From Dactylonectria macrodidyma (taxonomy: Eukaryota > Ascomycota > Sordariomycetes > Hypocreales > Nectriaceae), in the NCBI GenBank assembly GCA_020744425.1, contig JAGMUV010000001.1, forward strand, positions 930,001 to 994,000: DNA of 64,000 nt. Reading direction: 5' to 3'. The notes under the pieces are model-generated. The model was not told the origin of the DNA, did no database searches, and worked only from the letters and a program-made list of their open reading frames with translations. Positions within the stretch are counted from its first letter, which is position 1, and each line of letters begins with the position of its first letter. Shown in pieces: positions 44,738-56,900 of the stretch. A program made the position numbers and the translations under genes.

Positions 44738-47700
44738 CTAGTACTGCTGCTCTGGCTCGTCCTGGTAGATGGGTTCCAAGCCCGCCCAGGCGTTAGGGTC
44801 GCCGTTCGGGCCCGCCTTGTCTCGCTGATCCCAATACTTGCCGTTAAACTGCCAGTACTCTTCCCCCGTCACCTCGCAGCGCGTGTGGTAGAACCAAGCT
44901 GGGTTAAACTCCTCGCCTTGCTCCTCGCGGATTCGTCGTCGAGCTCGCTGGGCCTGCTCCAGACGGTTCTTCTCTTCAGCAGCAAAGTCGTATTCTCCAT
45001 CCTCCATCGCACGCTGATCGGGTCGTAGTCGCGAGTCGGTGGGCGCGAGCCAGGGTTGAAGCTTGTCGTCGATGTGGTTGAATGTCAACACGAAAGGCGT
45101 CAGGTTGAAAGGAATCCCAGTCGGTCGCTCATTAGCCTTCCAGACGAGATACGCCCGCGTGGGGTCAGAGAAACCACCACTGTTGTGCACAGGACCGTCT
45201 CCCTTGGGCTCGTCGATAGACGCCTCGTAGCCAGGCGTCAGGCGCACGTAAAACTTGGAGTTCCATCTACCACCCATGCTGAAACGCACATTGCCTGAAG
45301 CATCAAGCACCTTTCCGGAGATTTGATACGCGCTCGACGCTTTCCATCCACGGGGCTTGAATTCAATCATGGCCACCTCGCCCGTGTTCCAGTTCTTGAC
45401 CTCCATCGGTCCGTAGTTGTCGACAGTCGGGTTTCCGGTAATAATGCCGATGACAGACGACGTCACCTTTTTCCAGGTGTACAGCTCCTCCTTGCCTCCA
45501 GCAGTCGGTCGCAGCTTCAAGAACCAAGTACCAAGTGGGTTGATATCGAAAGACTTGCCGTAGAACTTGGACTTGACTCGTGACTCGCCCCAGTACGTCC
45601 ACTTAGGTGCCTCTGCCCAGGCGGCGCCAACCGGGGGATGATGGCTAACTTGTTCGATAAAGAAGCGGTAGTTCTTGTCCGGTCGTACGTACTCGAACGT
45701 CTCTCCCAGGAGAGGGTTGAAAGGCTTGGCGACTCGTCCGATGGTGGACGCGTATTCACTGGCCGCGAATGCAGCAACATAGACGAGTCGCTCGATCGAC
45801 TCACTTCGGTCTGCAGCGAGATCGAGAAGGTCTGCATACTCCATATCCTCACCGCAACGATACAACAGGGAAGTAGGCTCGTTGAATGATACGGGAAGCG
45901 TCATCTTGGTCATATCCTTTCCAATCATCGACTTCAAGATACCCTGTTGACTTGTTAGCTTACGTCGTCCTTCAAATTCGGAGAAAACCTACCCAGAGAG
46001 AAATCTTGGGCCGGTCATCGGCGTCCATCTTAAGCCTCGTCCTGATGCCATTCTCATAGCCCCGGAATGATGAACTAATGTCAACGCCTCCAGATACGAC
46101 AATATCCTGAGTCTCTGTCGTGACCCCGTCCTGTGGCAACTCTGCCACTTCCACCTCTCCAGCGTCCACAGCATCAAAGAATTCGTCTTCGTCCTCATCT
46201 TCGCTGTCTGACAGTTCGACGAAGATCTGAGTCTTTCTTCGGGTACTCCTTGAGGGGGACTTCGACAGGATTGGTACAGGCTCGGCATCCTTGAACTCGT
46301 CGTCCGCGGATAACCTTCTCGCTCCTTCATCTTGCTTCTCCTCGTCGTGCCTCTCCTCTTCGGACTTGTCCTTGACGCTGATGCTTTCATGATCGGCGGT
46401 GGGAATTCCGTTCTCCATGTACTCTCTGAGCGCCCGCTTGGTCATCTTACGCTTCAGCTCCGCCTCGCCAACGCGAGCCTCAAGGATCTCTTGCTCTCGG
46501 GCCACCTGCGCCATGCTCTCCTCCCACATTCGGCGCATGTTGGACTCGCGGTCCAAGCGATATTGCCAGTATGCATCGCGGTCTTTTGAAATCCTCAACA
46601 AGTCTCCAACCAGGGTCGTCAAACTTCGAATGGCAGCGTCGTAGGTACCGAAAGCCTGTGAAACGGCAGGATCAGAAAGGGTGGCGGCAGGGTTCTGGGT
46701 TAGCTCGTTTAGAAGGGCGGCATGGACGTGGGACATGGTTTCCAGCTGAAGCTTGGCGGATTGGGCTGTAATGTTGAGGGCATCCTTGGTGGCGGTCGGC
46801 TCCTCGTGAAGGCTCATGTCGTCGTCGTCATCGTCCATGTCGTTGTGAGTGAAAGCACCACCTCCACCTCCATTCCGAGGTGCCCTCGATTGTTCTGCGT
46901 CGGTCGCAACATCAACAAAGTCGTCATCGTCCATGCTTCCGATCGTGCTGGGGCCAGGGAAATTAGGTCTCTGCTCGGACATCTTGGAGAATGACCTGCT
47001 AGGAACCTGGGCGTGTGAGCTATTTCTGCGCAGGTCGGTCACGCTGGTGTTCTCGCTGAATGATTCCTGGATGGAGAGTGTGCTCTGGTCAGCCTTGGCG
47101 AGTCTGAGAAGCTCGGCGCTTCGGGCGGCCTGCTTCTCTTCCTCACGGGCCTGGTCCTTAGTCCACTGAATGGAATTGTTGAGGGCCCAGAACCAGCGCT
47201 TGGCCTCGACTTCGTGGTTGGCCTTGAGGGTGTACTTGACAGAAGATTTGCCAATAATTTCAAACTTTGTCTTTTCGTCGGGGCTCATGTGAAGTCGAGC
47301 AATGCGCATGTTGATGGCGCCGCGGCAAGCAGAACCGGCATCGTCTTGGTGTTTATAATAGCTCAGGACTCCGTCTTCGAGCACAAACCATCGCAGCTGG
47401 TATCCCTTTCGATAGTTGGTCCACTTCTTCAGGTAACCCTTCATCTCGCGGGCCTCCCGTCCGGCAAGCGGGTCGCTGGGGCTTGCGGCAGCAGCACCCT
47501 GAGATGCGGCATGTCCCAGGACCGCTTTCTCCTGAATTCCTCGCTGAGCGGCAACTGCTGCCGGTGACTTCTTCAGAATAGCCTTTGTAGCATCGTCGTT
47601 GGTGACAGACTGCGGAAGCTTTCCTTTGCGATCGCGTCGGAAAGGGTCGGCACCGTGGAGGAGCAGAACCTGGATAAGGTTGGTGTTTCGCTTCCTCGCC

Positions 47701-48906
47701 GCCTCGTGAAGCAGGGTGCCACCCGTCTGGACAGTAAATGGCTCGGAGGCGAATTCAGGGCTGTTAATGTCGAGAACAGTCTTGACGCGGTGCTCCTCGA
47801 GGACGCCAGCGAGAGCACCGTAGTTACCTCTAGCAATGAGGTCCTGGACCTGCTTGACTTTGGCTTCGGCGAAAAGCGAGCGCGTGAGCTGAAGCAACTG
47901 AAAGATCTCGGGATTCCGTGCCACATCGATGGGCAGCTTTCCCTGGGAGTTTGCAATGGCATCATTGATGTCCTTTTGCTCGAGGAGAAGTTTGACCACA
48001 GGGGTTCGGCCTTGGATCGCGGCCAAGTGGAGGGGGGTGTTTCCGTCCTTGTCACGGGCGTTTACATCGATGGTGCCGAGTCCATCAGAAAGGACATACT
48101 CGATGACGGGGAATTCGGAGCATTGGATGGCCAAGTGAAGGAGCGTGGTGTCGTCGAGGGTGGTGCCCGCAGTGCCCATGGAAGAGATGCTGGAACGAGG
48201 CCCATTGTCGGCGGTTTCGCGAATGGCTCGAGAGATGGATGCGGTATCGCCGCTTCGGAGGGCTTCGACGACGCGAAACTTGCGGACCGACTGTTCGAGG
48301 CTGGCGGCCTTGTCCGATGGCAATCCGGCTGAAGTCTTAGGCGGAACGGGAGGCGGCTGCGCAGAAGTGACGGGACTGAGGGGAGTCGAGGACGTCGACG
48401 GCTTGGGCCCGTGGCCGCGGACGCTGGGCGAGTGCGTCATGGACATGACAGGGTTGGAGGAGGAAATTCGAGGGGCACGACCGTCTTCCGAGCCGGATTC
48501 TTCTTCGCGCGTGTCTTTGCGCCGCAGGAGGGAGAGCGCTGCGGCGGATTTGGACCGCTTGTGGGTGCTGGAGAGGGGGAAGATAAACAGCGGTCAGTAG
48601 GTGGACTGACTTTGACGAAGTTGAATTGCGAGGGGGCGGGCGGGCAGGCCAAAGGGCTAGACTCTAAAGTGCGATGTGGCCCATGGTGGATGCGTGCAGG
48701 AGGAGGCCTAGGGATTGATGCAAACAATTGCTGGCGAGCCAAGCAGCTGGTGCAGCGGTGCGTGGTGCATGAGAGGGAGTGGGACGTGGAGCTTCCTTGA
48801 GGCTTTGCTTTGCTGCAGTCGCCAAGGTTGCGAGGGGAAGTGGGAGGTGGGAGGGGCAAGGGGGGCAGGATGAAGCATCGACTTACCTGTCTCCAGCATC
48901 CGACAT
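44738..48906 (-). CDS. Osh1-type oxysterol-binding protein (ankyrin, PH, FFAT, ORD), 1266 aa, three exons
   Basis: Lipid-transfer protein at membrane contact sites, of the budding yeast Osh1/Swh1 architecture. Exons 48906-48887, 48567-45993 and 45943-44738 (3801 nt with stop). The first exon is 20 nt (MSDAGD) before a 319-nt intron; the second intron is 50 nt. Domains: ankyrin repeats about 147-320 (TPLHLAAIQGRTPVVKLLL, GTLLHEAARKRNTNLIQVLL); PH domain about 383-477 (EMKGYLKKWTNYRKGYQLRW); a coiled or acidic linker; FFAT motif EFFDAVD at 802-808 after an acidic tract, the consensus ligand of ER VAP proteins; and the sterol-binding ORD from about 860, with the signature EQVSHHPP (962-969). These predict tethering between the ER and Golgi or vacuole-type membranes with sterol/PI4P exchange. 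The only oddity is the tiny first exon, which ORF-based annotation would miss. Confidence 0.95.
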
Positions 48907-51113
48907 TTTGGGCGTCTTGACGGGTCGCTAAACCACCAGCTTAGGCCGCCAAGAACGACGAGTGAGGTGTAGAGGGAGTCGAGTCGTTGAAAAGCGGCGA
49001 CAGAAAGGAAAAAGGGGGTTTTTCTGCGATGGGCGAGGCCAGAACCGGGGGTGTTGTCGACTCGGCGAAAGGTTGACGGAGCTTTGGAGCTAGGAGCTCG
49101 GAGCTTTTCTTTGTAAGGACGGATAGAGAAAGCGGTGCGGCTGCGGGGACAGAGGCAACGATGGACGGGACGATAGAGCAGCAGAGGGAGAGATGCTCAG
49201 TGTTGGTGCCGGTATCTTTCGTACAGTTGCAAACGCCAGCCAAACTCGCAGAATAGGCGCAGAGGTTCTCACGGCAAGACAAGGTGCCCCGGAGTCCTTG
49301 TAGGCAGCTGTCGCGCAACGCGGTATGGCGGTCCGTAGAGTTGCGTATCTGTCGAGGGCACGTCGGTAGCGAATGCGTCGGGGAGCGATGAGTCCGTCCG
49401 GAGGGGTTGAGGGCCAAGCTTGCGAGCGGGCAACGGACGATATGGGTCAAGGTCGAAAAGGGTGGGGAAAGGAGCGGGATATCCTCGCCAACAGATGCCA
49501 ATGGAACCACGGAAAGGTGTTGGCGTTTGAACCAAAGCAAATAGAAAAGAAGGCCAAGCTTTGCCCTCCAGCGTCCAGTCAGAGCAAAGCGTCAACCTCC
49601 CTTGGCCGCCTCCGTGACAATGACGTTTTGGCTTTGGCGCTGGCACTGGCCTGGCTTCCCAGCCTCGATTCCTCTTTGTTGCTTCAAACGCTCGGCACGG
49701 TCCCGGAGTGGCTTCGCTGCACAGGGACAGATCAGAACCCCTCCTGTGCGACCTTAATTTTTTTATTCCCTGGCAAGCTGGCTGCCGAACCAATGCCACC
49801 ACCCTAGAAGTTGACGGATCCAGCACACGAGAAAGTGCCCTGCGACAACCAGAAGCGGGGGGTGATGGCGGCCCCAACTGGACAAGAGGGTGTGGTAGAG
49901 TTGGCTGTGAGGCCGTCTTCGACCTTGAACAGTGGGTGCATCCAGCGCTGCTCACTAGGTAGGTAGGTCGGGAATAGCGGGAGAGGGGAAACCCCAGACG
50001 GAGCACTAACGAGCCCCGGAGAGTCACTGGAATCCACTGAGGGTACGGGTTTGTTGAAGCCTTGGAGGGATTTACAGCGTTATGTCCGAGGGGATCCCCA
50101 GCCAGTAGTCACCTTAATTCTCCTCCCAGCAAAGCCTCTACTGCGGGCTGCAGAACAGACGAGATCAGCATCAAATCTTCCGCTTTCAATCCTCAACCCA
50201 CCCATGCCAAAACCACCTAAATCGACGGCAGAATGTGATACGCACTAAGCAGGCTGTGGTCTAAGCCACTGACGTTATGCTTCCCGCCTATTCGCGTCGA
50301 GGCTCCGATCAAGTTCGCAGTTCACCGTTTTGCCGCGCACAAACTCGCAACCGTCGCTAGGTTTCACAGAGACGGCTGGGCGTCGGCGTGCATTGCACTC
50401 GTACGAGCACGAGGGACAAATAATGCAACGCCTCATGCTAGCTGCATCTGCCCTTGGACATCCACACTTACCAACGCATCTACAGTTATCTGCATATACT
50501 GAGACACTGAGGGCGCTTCGAGGACCACGGCTATGAAGAAGTCAACATAAGATCACCTCGAAACGTGGTTCCAGTGGCCCCAGCTCCTTGCTCGTCATAG
50601 GCACAGAAGCAATAAACGCGTACGCAATAAAAGTCAAAAGCCACATCAGTGATTGAATGGGTCTATGTACGGTACAATTACTTTTGAGACGTGCGAGAGC
50701 AGGCTATCCTGCATCCAAACGGCAACCATGAAGACAAAGACGAGGCAAATCCTTCCACTCATGACGACCCTGCGCCCCGCCATGCTGCACGCGGCGCAAC
50801 AGCCTAGCCAAAGAGCTTCACCATACATAGGTACGAATACGTGGACTCGACGCTCGACGCCCGCCACATCGCCGCTGACAAAGATCATTAATTCCTACTT
50901 CATGCAAGACAGCCAGTCATTCAAATTTCCACACTTCTCATCAATAATAAATGTACAATAAATAGGCGGTGAACATGTGACAGGGGCTTGACAAGGCCGA
51001 CCAATATGAGCCGCAAGCTCATTGTGAAGCTCATGCCTACCAAGTCGAGACAAAATTCGTGACAGAAGATCGAAAATAATCAAAGAGGGACACCCTCAAA
51101 GTTAATTCCTCCA
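48907..51113. other. Intergenic, OSBP promoter and chitinase 3' flank
   Basis: About 2.2 kb. The left part is the leader and promoter of the oxysterol-binding protein gene, CT-rich on its coding strand. Frames 49269-50027 (-) and 49373-49807 (+) overlap each other and lack domains. An AGGT-rich element lies at 49956-49968. No gene recognised. Confidence 0.45.
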
Positions 51114-53933
51114 TTACAAAGCAAACAACTGGAGGGCGGCAACGGCGATCACAGCCGTCAAGCCAAGACCGACGTTGGAAGCGCCGGCCGTCACGGGCTG
51201 GGTCGTAGCAGCAGGAGATGAAGGAGTCGTGTACGTCGTGGCGGAGCAGCCTTCGCCGACGCATCCGCCCGTGGGCTGCGCGACACCCTCAGGACGCGTG
51301 TAGGTCGTCTCGGCCAAGGGCTTGTAGCTGGTGGCACTGGGCTTGCTTGACGTCTCCAGAGTAACGGCGGGTACAATGATAGTTGTGTAGATTGTGCCGG
51401 AGACGGTGCTAGGCTCGCTTGACGCCTCATGGGTAGCAGCAGGCACGTACACGGTTGTGACGAGTGTGCTGGTGGCAAGAACTGTAGTTGTCTCCTCGGG
51501 GACTTCGGCAGCGGCGGTTCCGGTGGTCTTCGCAATGGTGGTAGTCCAAGAAGAAACCTCTGTGGTGACAGAACCAATTGGGCAGTTGGTCACATAGGCA
51601 GGACACTTGGTGATGGTGTGGACCTTGGTCGTGTAAACCGTCTCGACTTCGGGAACCTCCTCCTTGAACTCAGCAGCTGTCGTCTGGGCCACGTGCGCAA
51701 CAGTCGTGGTGTAAGAAGAAACCTCGGTGGTGATGGAGCCAACTGGACAATCAACGACGTAGATAGGACACTTGGTAACTGTGTAAACCTTGGTCGTGAG
51801 GACGGTCTTGACCTCTTCGGAGACTGCAGCGTAGGTAACCTCGGGCTTGGACGCCTTGGTGGTCTTTGTAGCGGACTCACCAGCCGTAACCGGGCACACG
51901 GTGGTGTAGAGAGGCACGATCTCAGTGGTGACATAGGGACCGGCAGAGCAGTTCTTCACCTCAGGAGGACACTTAGTGACGGTGTAAACATGAGTGGTGT
52001 AGACAGTGCTGGTGGTCGAGCTGGCAGGCTCAGTAGTGGTCACACCACCATAGGGGATGCTAGTAGTTGTTGCTCCGACAGAGTCGTCGGTGCTGGTGGT
52101 CTCGGAACTGGCGTTTGTGCTTTCAGTAGAGGAGCCGGCAGCCTCGGTGCTGGTAGCGGTGCTGTCGGTGACAGATCCAGTAGTAGTGTTGTCGACACTA
52201 GGATCGGTGGAAGTGCTGTCGATAGCGGTGTCGGTAGGAGTGCCAGTCGGTGTGCCAGTGGGAGTGTTGTCAGAGTCAGTTGATGTGCTATCGGCACTAG
52301 CGGTAGTGATGTCCGTGCTAGATTCAACAGAAGTGCTATCAGTAGCAGAGTCGGTAGAAGTGCTCTCGATAGCGGAATCAGTAGGAGTGTTGTCGGGACC
52401 AGTGGGAGTGCCAGTGGGGGTGCCAGTGGGGGTGTTGTCAGAGTCGGTGGACGTGCTATCGGGGCCAGGAGTGGTGCTTTCGTTGGCAGATCCAGTGGAA
52501 GAGCTATCAGTAGCAGAGCCAGTAGGAGTGCTGTCAGACGCTGTGGGAGTGCTGTCAGAAGCAGTAGGAGTGCTGTCAGAAGCAGTGGGAGTGCTGTCAG
52601 AGGCAGTGGGAGTGCTGTCAGAACCGGTAGGGGTGTTGTAAGTCTCGGTGGAAGTTCCCTCGGCGGTCGACTCCGTGGTTTCTGAGGTGCTGTCGGAAGC
52701 AGTGGGGGTGCTGTCAGGGGTCGAGACATCAGTGACTGAGGCCTCAGTGGAGGCAGTCGTTGAAACATCAGTGGAAGCAGTCGTCGAAGCGTCATATGTC
52801 GGTGTAGCCGTTGCGGAAGCGCTGGCAGTCGAGCTAGATGTGGGGTTGCCGCAAAGAGCCTCGAGGACGGCATCGTTGAAAGACTTGCCCTCCTCGTCGA
52901 CGTTGGAGGCACCACGGTTCAGGTCCCAGAGCGAGATTCCACCGAACGAAGGGTGGTCCTTGAGGTCGTTGATAACATCAGCAATAACATCAGGACCAAC
53001 GTAACCAGTTCCAGCCGCACTTGTTGAGGCCGGCAGGCCGACATAAATCTTGGCAAGCTTGCTCTCGTTGCTGTCGGCAAGGATATCTTCCCAGGCCTGG
53101 TAGTTGAAGCCGTCGCCAGCAAGACCCTCGTCCTCAATCAGGTCGCAGTACTGGTTGTTGTAGAATTGGACGAAAAGGGCGTCAAGGGGGGACGTCTGGA
53201 TGAGCTCTTCCATGTAGAAGTACTGAGAGGAGGTCGGGCATTGGGGGGCAGCGGTGATGATCAGGTTAGGGTCATGGATACGGAGCTGGTCAATCATGGC
53301 GATGTAAGGGGCCATGTCTTTGGAAATTTTATGTTAGCATAGACCAGTCGTTAAAACCAACCAAAAGACTTACCAAGATCTTTCTCAATGTCAAAATCGA
53401 ATCCATCAACGCTCTGCGTTCCGTACAAGTCACTGTCGAAAGGACGGGGACCAGTCCAGGAATCCTGCTTGGGGCCAAAGATGTTGTATAGGATGTCCGC
53501 AAAGTCGCGGCCCTTCTCCTCAGTGGACACAGCATAGTTGCTGGTTTGCTCGTTGTAATCACCACCGATGCTGAGCAGAACCTTGACACCAAGCGACTGA
53601 CAGTAAGGAATGCCCTCTTGGATCAGGTAGCAGTTCTTCCAGAGGTTGGACTTCAGCTGGTTGTCCTCGCCGTACATGTAGACGTCTCCTGGACAGTGAC
53701 CGGCGAAGTTGGTACCTGGCCAGCCTGAAGCCTCATGCTCTGGTGCACTGTTGACGAAAGAGAGTGTGATGAACTCGACGCCGCTGTCACAGTACGACTT
53801 CATGGGATCGGAACCATATTGGCCCTGAGCAAGTTAGCGGTCCCATCCTGATGTTCTCCAAGTCATAGGCTGAGTCTTCGCATACCCAATATCCGTTGAG
53901 GCCGCCAGAAGGGGCAACACAAGTTTCGAACAT
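51114..53933 (-). CDS. GH18 chitinase (class III type) with Ser/Thr-rich repeats and GPI signal, 900 aa, three exons
   Basis: Hydrolyses beta-1,4-N-acetylglucosamine chains. Exons 53933-53886, 53824-53374 and 53317-51114 (2703 nt); both introns are GT-AG (61 and 56 nt). The catalytic motif DGFDFDIE is at 156-163, with Glu163 as acid/base. LSIGGDY, SSQYFYMEEL, FVQFYNNQYC and GGISLWDLNR are further GH18 signatures. After about residue 330 comes a long Ser/Thr/Asp/Pro linker with 7-residue repeats (TPTASDS), then three repeats of the TVTKCP..C..G..TTE type seen in fungal cell-wall proteins. The hydrophobic end (NVGLGLTAVIAVAALQLFAL) looks like a GPI-attachment signal, so the enzyme is expected on the cell surface or wall. 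Unexpectedly, the ATG used here (MFETCVAPSGGLNGYW) has no signal peptide, and an in-frame stop lies 27 nt upstream. Confidence 0.9.
51540..52010 (-). repeat. Three coding repeats of a cysteine-containing wall-protein unit
   Basis: Units contain VYTVTKCP, VYTVTKCP and VHTITKCP, each followed by a second Cys and a TTE motif (for example CPVGSITTEVSSYTTTVA and CPIGSVTTEVSSWTTTIA). They lie between the Ser/Thr linker and the GPI signal of the chitinase. Confidence 0.8.
52529..52633 (-). repeat. 21-bp tandem repeat encoding TPTASDS
   Basis: About five near-identical 21-bp units (gtgggagtgctgtcagaagc on the + strand) in the chitinase linker. Nearby variants (TPTGTPTGTP and similar) extend the low-complexity region over about 600 bp. 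Confidence 0.85.
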
Positions 53934-56900
53934 GATGATGGTGTTATTAAGGTATTAGCTTGAAAGATTGTAAGGTGGTCGAAACCGATAATGAGTGTGA
54001 TGATGCTAAGATCAACGAAAGGACGCAAACCAAAGGTCTGCAGGATGGCCTAGAACCGAGCCGTGTCTGTGGTTGACAAAGTCAAGACAAGTTGATGAAG
54101 ACGAAGAGAAGAAGGAGAAAAGAAGGAGTAGAAGTAGCGAGTATTTGCGCCTCTTCACGTCTTGGGCCTAGCCAGGCACAACTCCCGCCACAGAGAGCCA
54201 TCGCAGCCGGCTACTGTCATTCCCGGCTATCAAAGTACGCCTTGGTTCGTCCCACCAACACCAGCCCCATGATCCATCCATGGACTCATGGAGTAGCCGG
54301 GGGTAACGGCGACGGGGCGGCCACAGCAATTTCCCGCTTGAGATGTGAGTGAAGTCCACTTGCTGCAGGAAGGAGGGAGGGCTTATGGGACAATGCCGCC
54401 GCGTTCAGGAACAGGCTTAGCGTCCGGAGAGAATGAACGTGGGCGGAGGGGGGGGAGAGGGGGTCCATAATGCCATTGGCTCAGACGATACCCAGACGCC
54501 AAGCGTGGTGTTGGTGCCTGCATGGACTCGATGATGGGTATTGACTGAAAGGTGCATGTGGTGCCACACCGCAATGGGTAGGCAGCGTTGCAGCGCACCA
54601 ACAAGCAAGGTGCATTACCCCGACACTTCTGTCAGGATGCTGGTCAGCATGAGCCAGAATGAAACCGAAGACACAGAGCATTGCCTTGATGCGTAGTAGT
54701 GAGTCAGGGAACTCCCCTCTCTTCGCCTCGGCCCTCTCCCTAAGTCCACCCTATCCACAGATTGCGGCAGGGCATGCGGAAGAGCGGCAGATAGCACATG
54801 GGGCTCGGAGCCGAGGATATGAGACTCCTAAGTTGACCATTCTGACTGTGTATGAACGGGCGAGCAGCCTCAAAGCCTCTCGACAGAAAGATGACGAACT
54901 TGTGGAGTGACGCGTACCGTTTCGAAGACCAATATTTCGACTCAATATGCCGGCAGATGGAGGCCCTAATGGGCAAACCGACGGAACTACAGAACACCAT
55001 TGTCCCAGTTGCTGAATAGCGCGTGCACTGGAAGCCCAAGTGGGCTGGCTGGTGTGCTTTGAGAGGCGTGCGGTGTGAAGGCAAAGGGCCTCGAGGAGAG
55101 GTTGTGGTTAGCACAACCAAATCGCTGGTAACCCCTGGTCCAGGGCGGGTCGCAGTTGGTGCCTTGAGGCAGAAACCCACTGTTCTCAGTGGCCGACAAG
55201 ACCCAGCCGACAGGGAACTACCACGAGTAGTGGTCGATGGTCACCTCAAGACCCTGAGCTACAGCGGTTATTTTCCACTAACATCCTCCACCAAACCTCC
55301 GTAGGGCTCAGCCAGGCCAGCGATAGCCTGGGCCAGGGTGCTTGGCATCGTCCAAGGCTGGCTGACAGAGGGGCAAAATCTTGCGACGGGGGCTCGGGGC
55401 TTCATGGAGGCTCCACTGTTGGCTAGGGCTAACCGCGGATATGTCTTTCCCCTGTCTTGTCCCTGTCTTGCCCCTGTCTCGTCACTGAACATCATGCTCT
55501 GTGATAGGCTCAGAAGCGATGTCGTCGCGCCATATCGGGAAAGCGGCCCATGCTGATCCGGAACAACCAAGTCAGATAGCCTACCTCACCAACTGGCCCG
55601 GGTCTCTAATTATCGCCTAGCCCCTATGTAAGTCCTAGATGACCTGTGATTATTAGGTAGGCTTTTTTCAATGTCCACAGTAAGATTGTTGGCTTGTTCT
55701 CTTTACCACAGCCTCCTTCTGTTGGCGGCTAGCTAGCAGGCCACTCGCCTCGAACCAGCTTTGAACGCATCGACCTTGTCCGAGCCGCCTCTTTTTTTTC
55801 TCATTCGCATGACCTGAGATGAATGTGCCGCTCGCCCATTGCACCCTGGCATCTTCTTCTCTTGTTACTCCGCTACAGAGCCCCAGCCGTTGCAACTTGC
55901 GATGCTACCCAACCCAAACAGGATACTGCCGATCCGGGGGCCCCCCTACCGGACATTTTTCGCTTGTTCTCAATGACAGACCATGTAGTGCGACTGGTCG
56001 CAGCGGCGGGAAGGTTGCCGTTTCGGTACCATGCCTCTCACCTATCCGCCCAGGCCGCGCGTCATTGTTCCTGTGCCTCCTCTCGCAGACTCCTCACTTG
56101 TCAGTAGGCAAATGAGGGAAGTGAATGAATCGTTGGTCTGCCTCAGTCTGCCTGTTCCTGAGTCTGTTGTTCCCTCCCTGTTACTCGCTCGCTTTCGGCC
56201 CGGGCGTCCGCCTCATGGATGCGGTTGGGGAGAGCCGGGGAAGGGCTGGTCACTTTGATTATTTTTTTCCAACACTGCCCGCCGAGAACCTTGGCCAGCC
56301 ACATGTTTGTCGTTGTTTACCCACCGCATGAAGGCGGGCAAATGTGAAGAATGACGAAATGAGCCCCCTCACAGGTGCGTCTCCACGTCGCCTGTCACCA
56401 GTCCCTCATTTCACTCTCCGGAATTACCGTGCTTGCCAGCCAACGTCCACTGTGGGCTGTGGGCATCTGCTACGTAGCACTTCTCTTCACCCTCGAATCG
56501 ATACCCGAAGGCCTTGTCTTGTTTCTCCAAAGCTTGGCGCTCTTCAGCCTATCGACATTTGATGGCGATACTGGCCAACGCCCACAGACAACAGAAGCAG
56601 AGTCGCCTGCCCTCATTTTCGAGAGTCTCGACCCTTCCATTGTCAGCCGGCAGTTGTCTAAGACGTCCGTCGAATTTCTAGTGCCGTTTCCAAGTCCAGC
56701 TCCAGGTGAGGCGCCACATTATGAAAACTGCCTTGTGCCACAGCTGAGCATCGGACGCCCCATTCTGTGTTAGTCATATTCAAGCTTCATCTCTCTCATT
56801 CTCTCTCACTTTCTATCAGCGAACACCAAAATCAAATTGTCGATCCTCACCAGAAATGCATGACCGTTTTCTCAAGCAACCTCCAGGGGTAACCCAGCAA

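Noticed and set aside
49269..50027. 252-aa frame (-) upstream of the oxysterol-binding protein gene
   Set aside because: Overlaps an open frame on the other strand, Pro/Ser/Arg-rich, no domain; it fits the promoter and leader of the OSBP gene.
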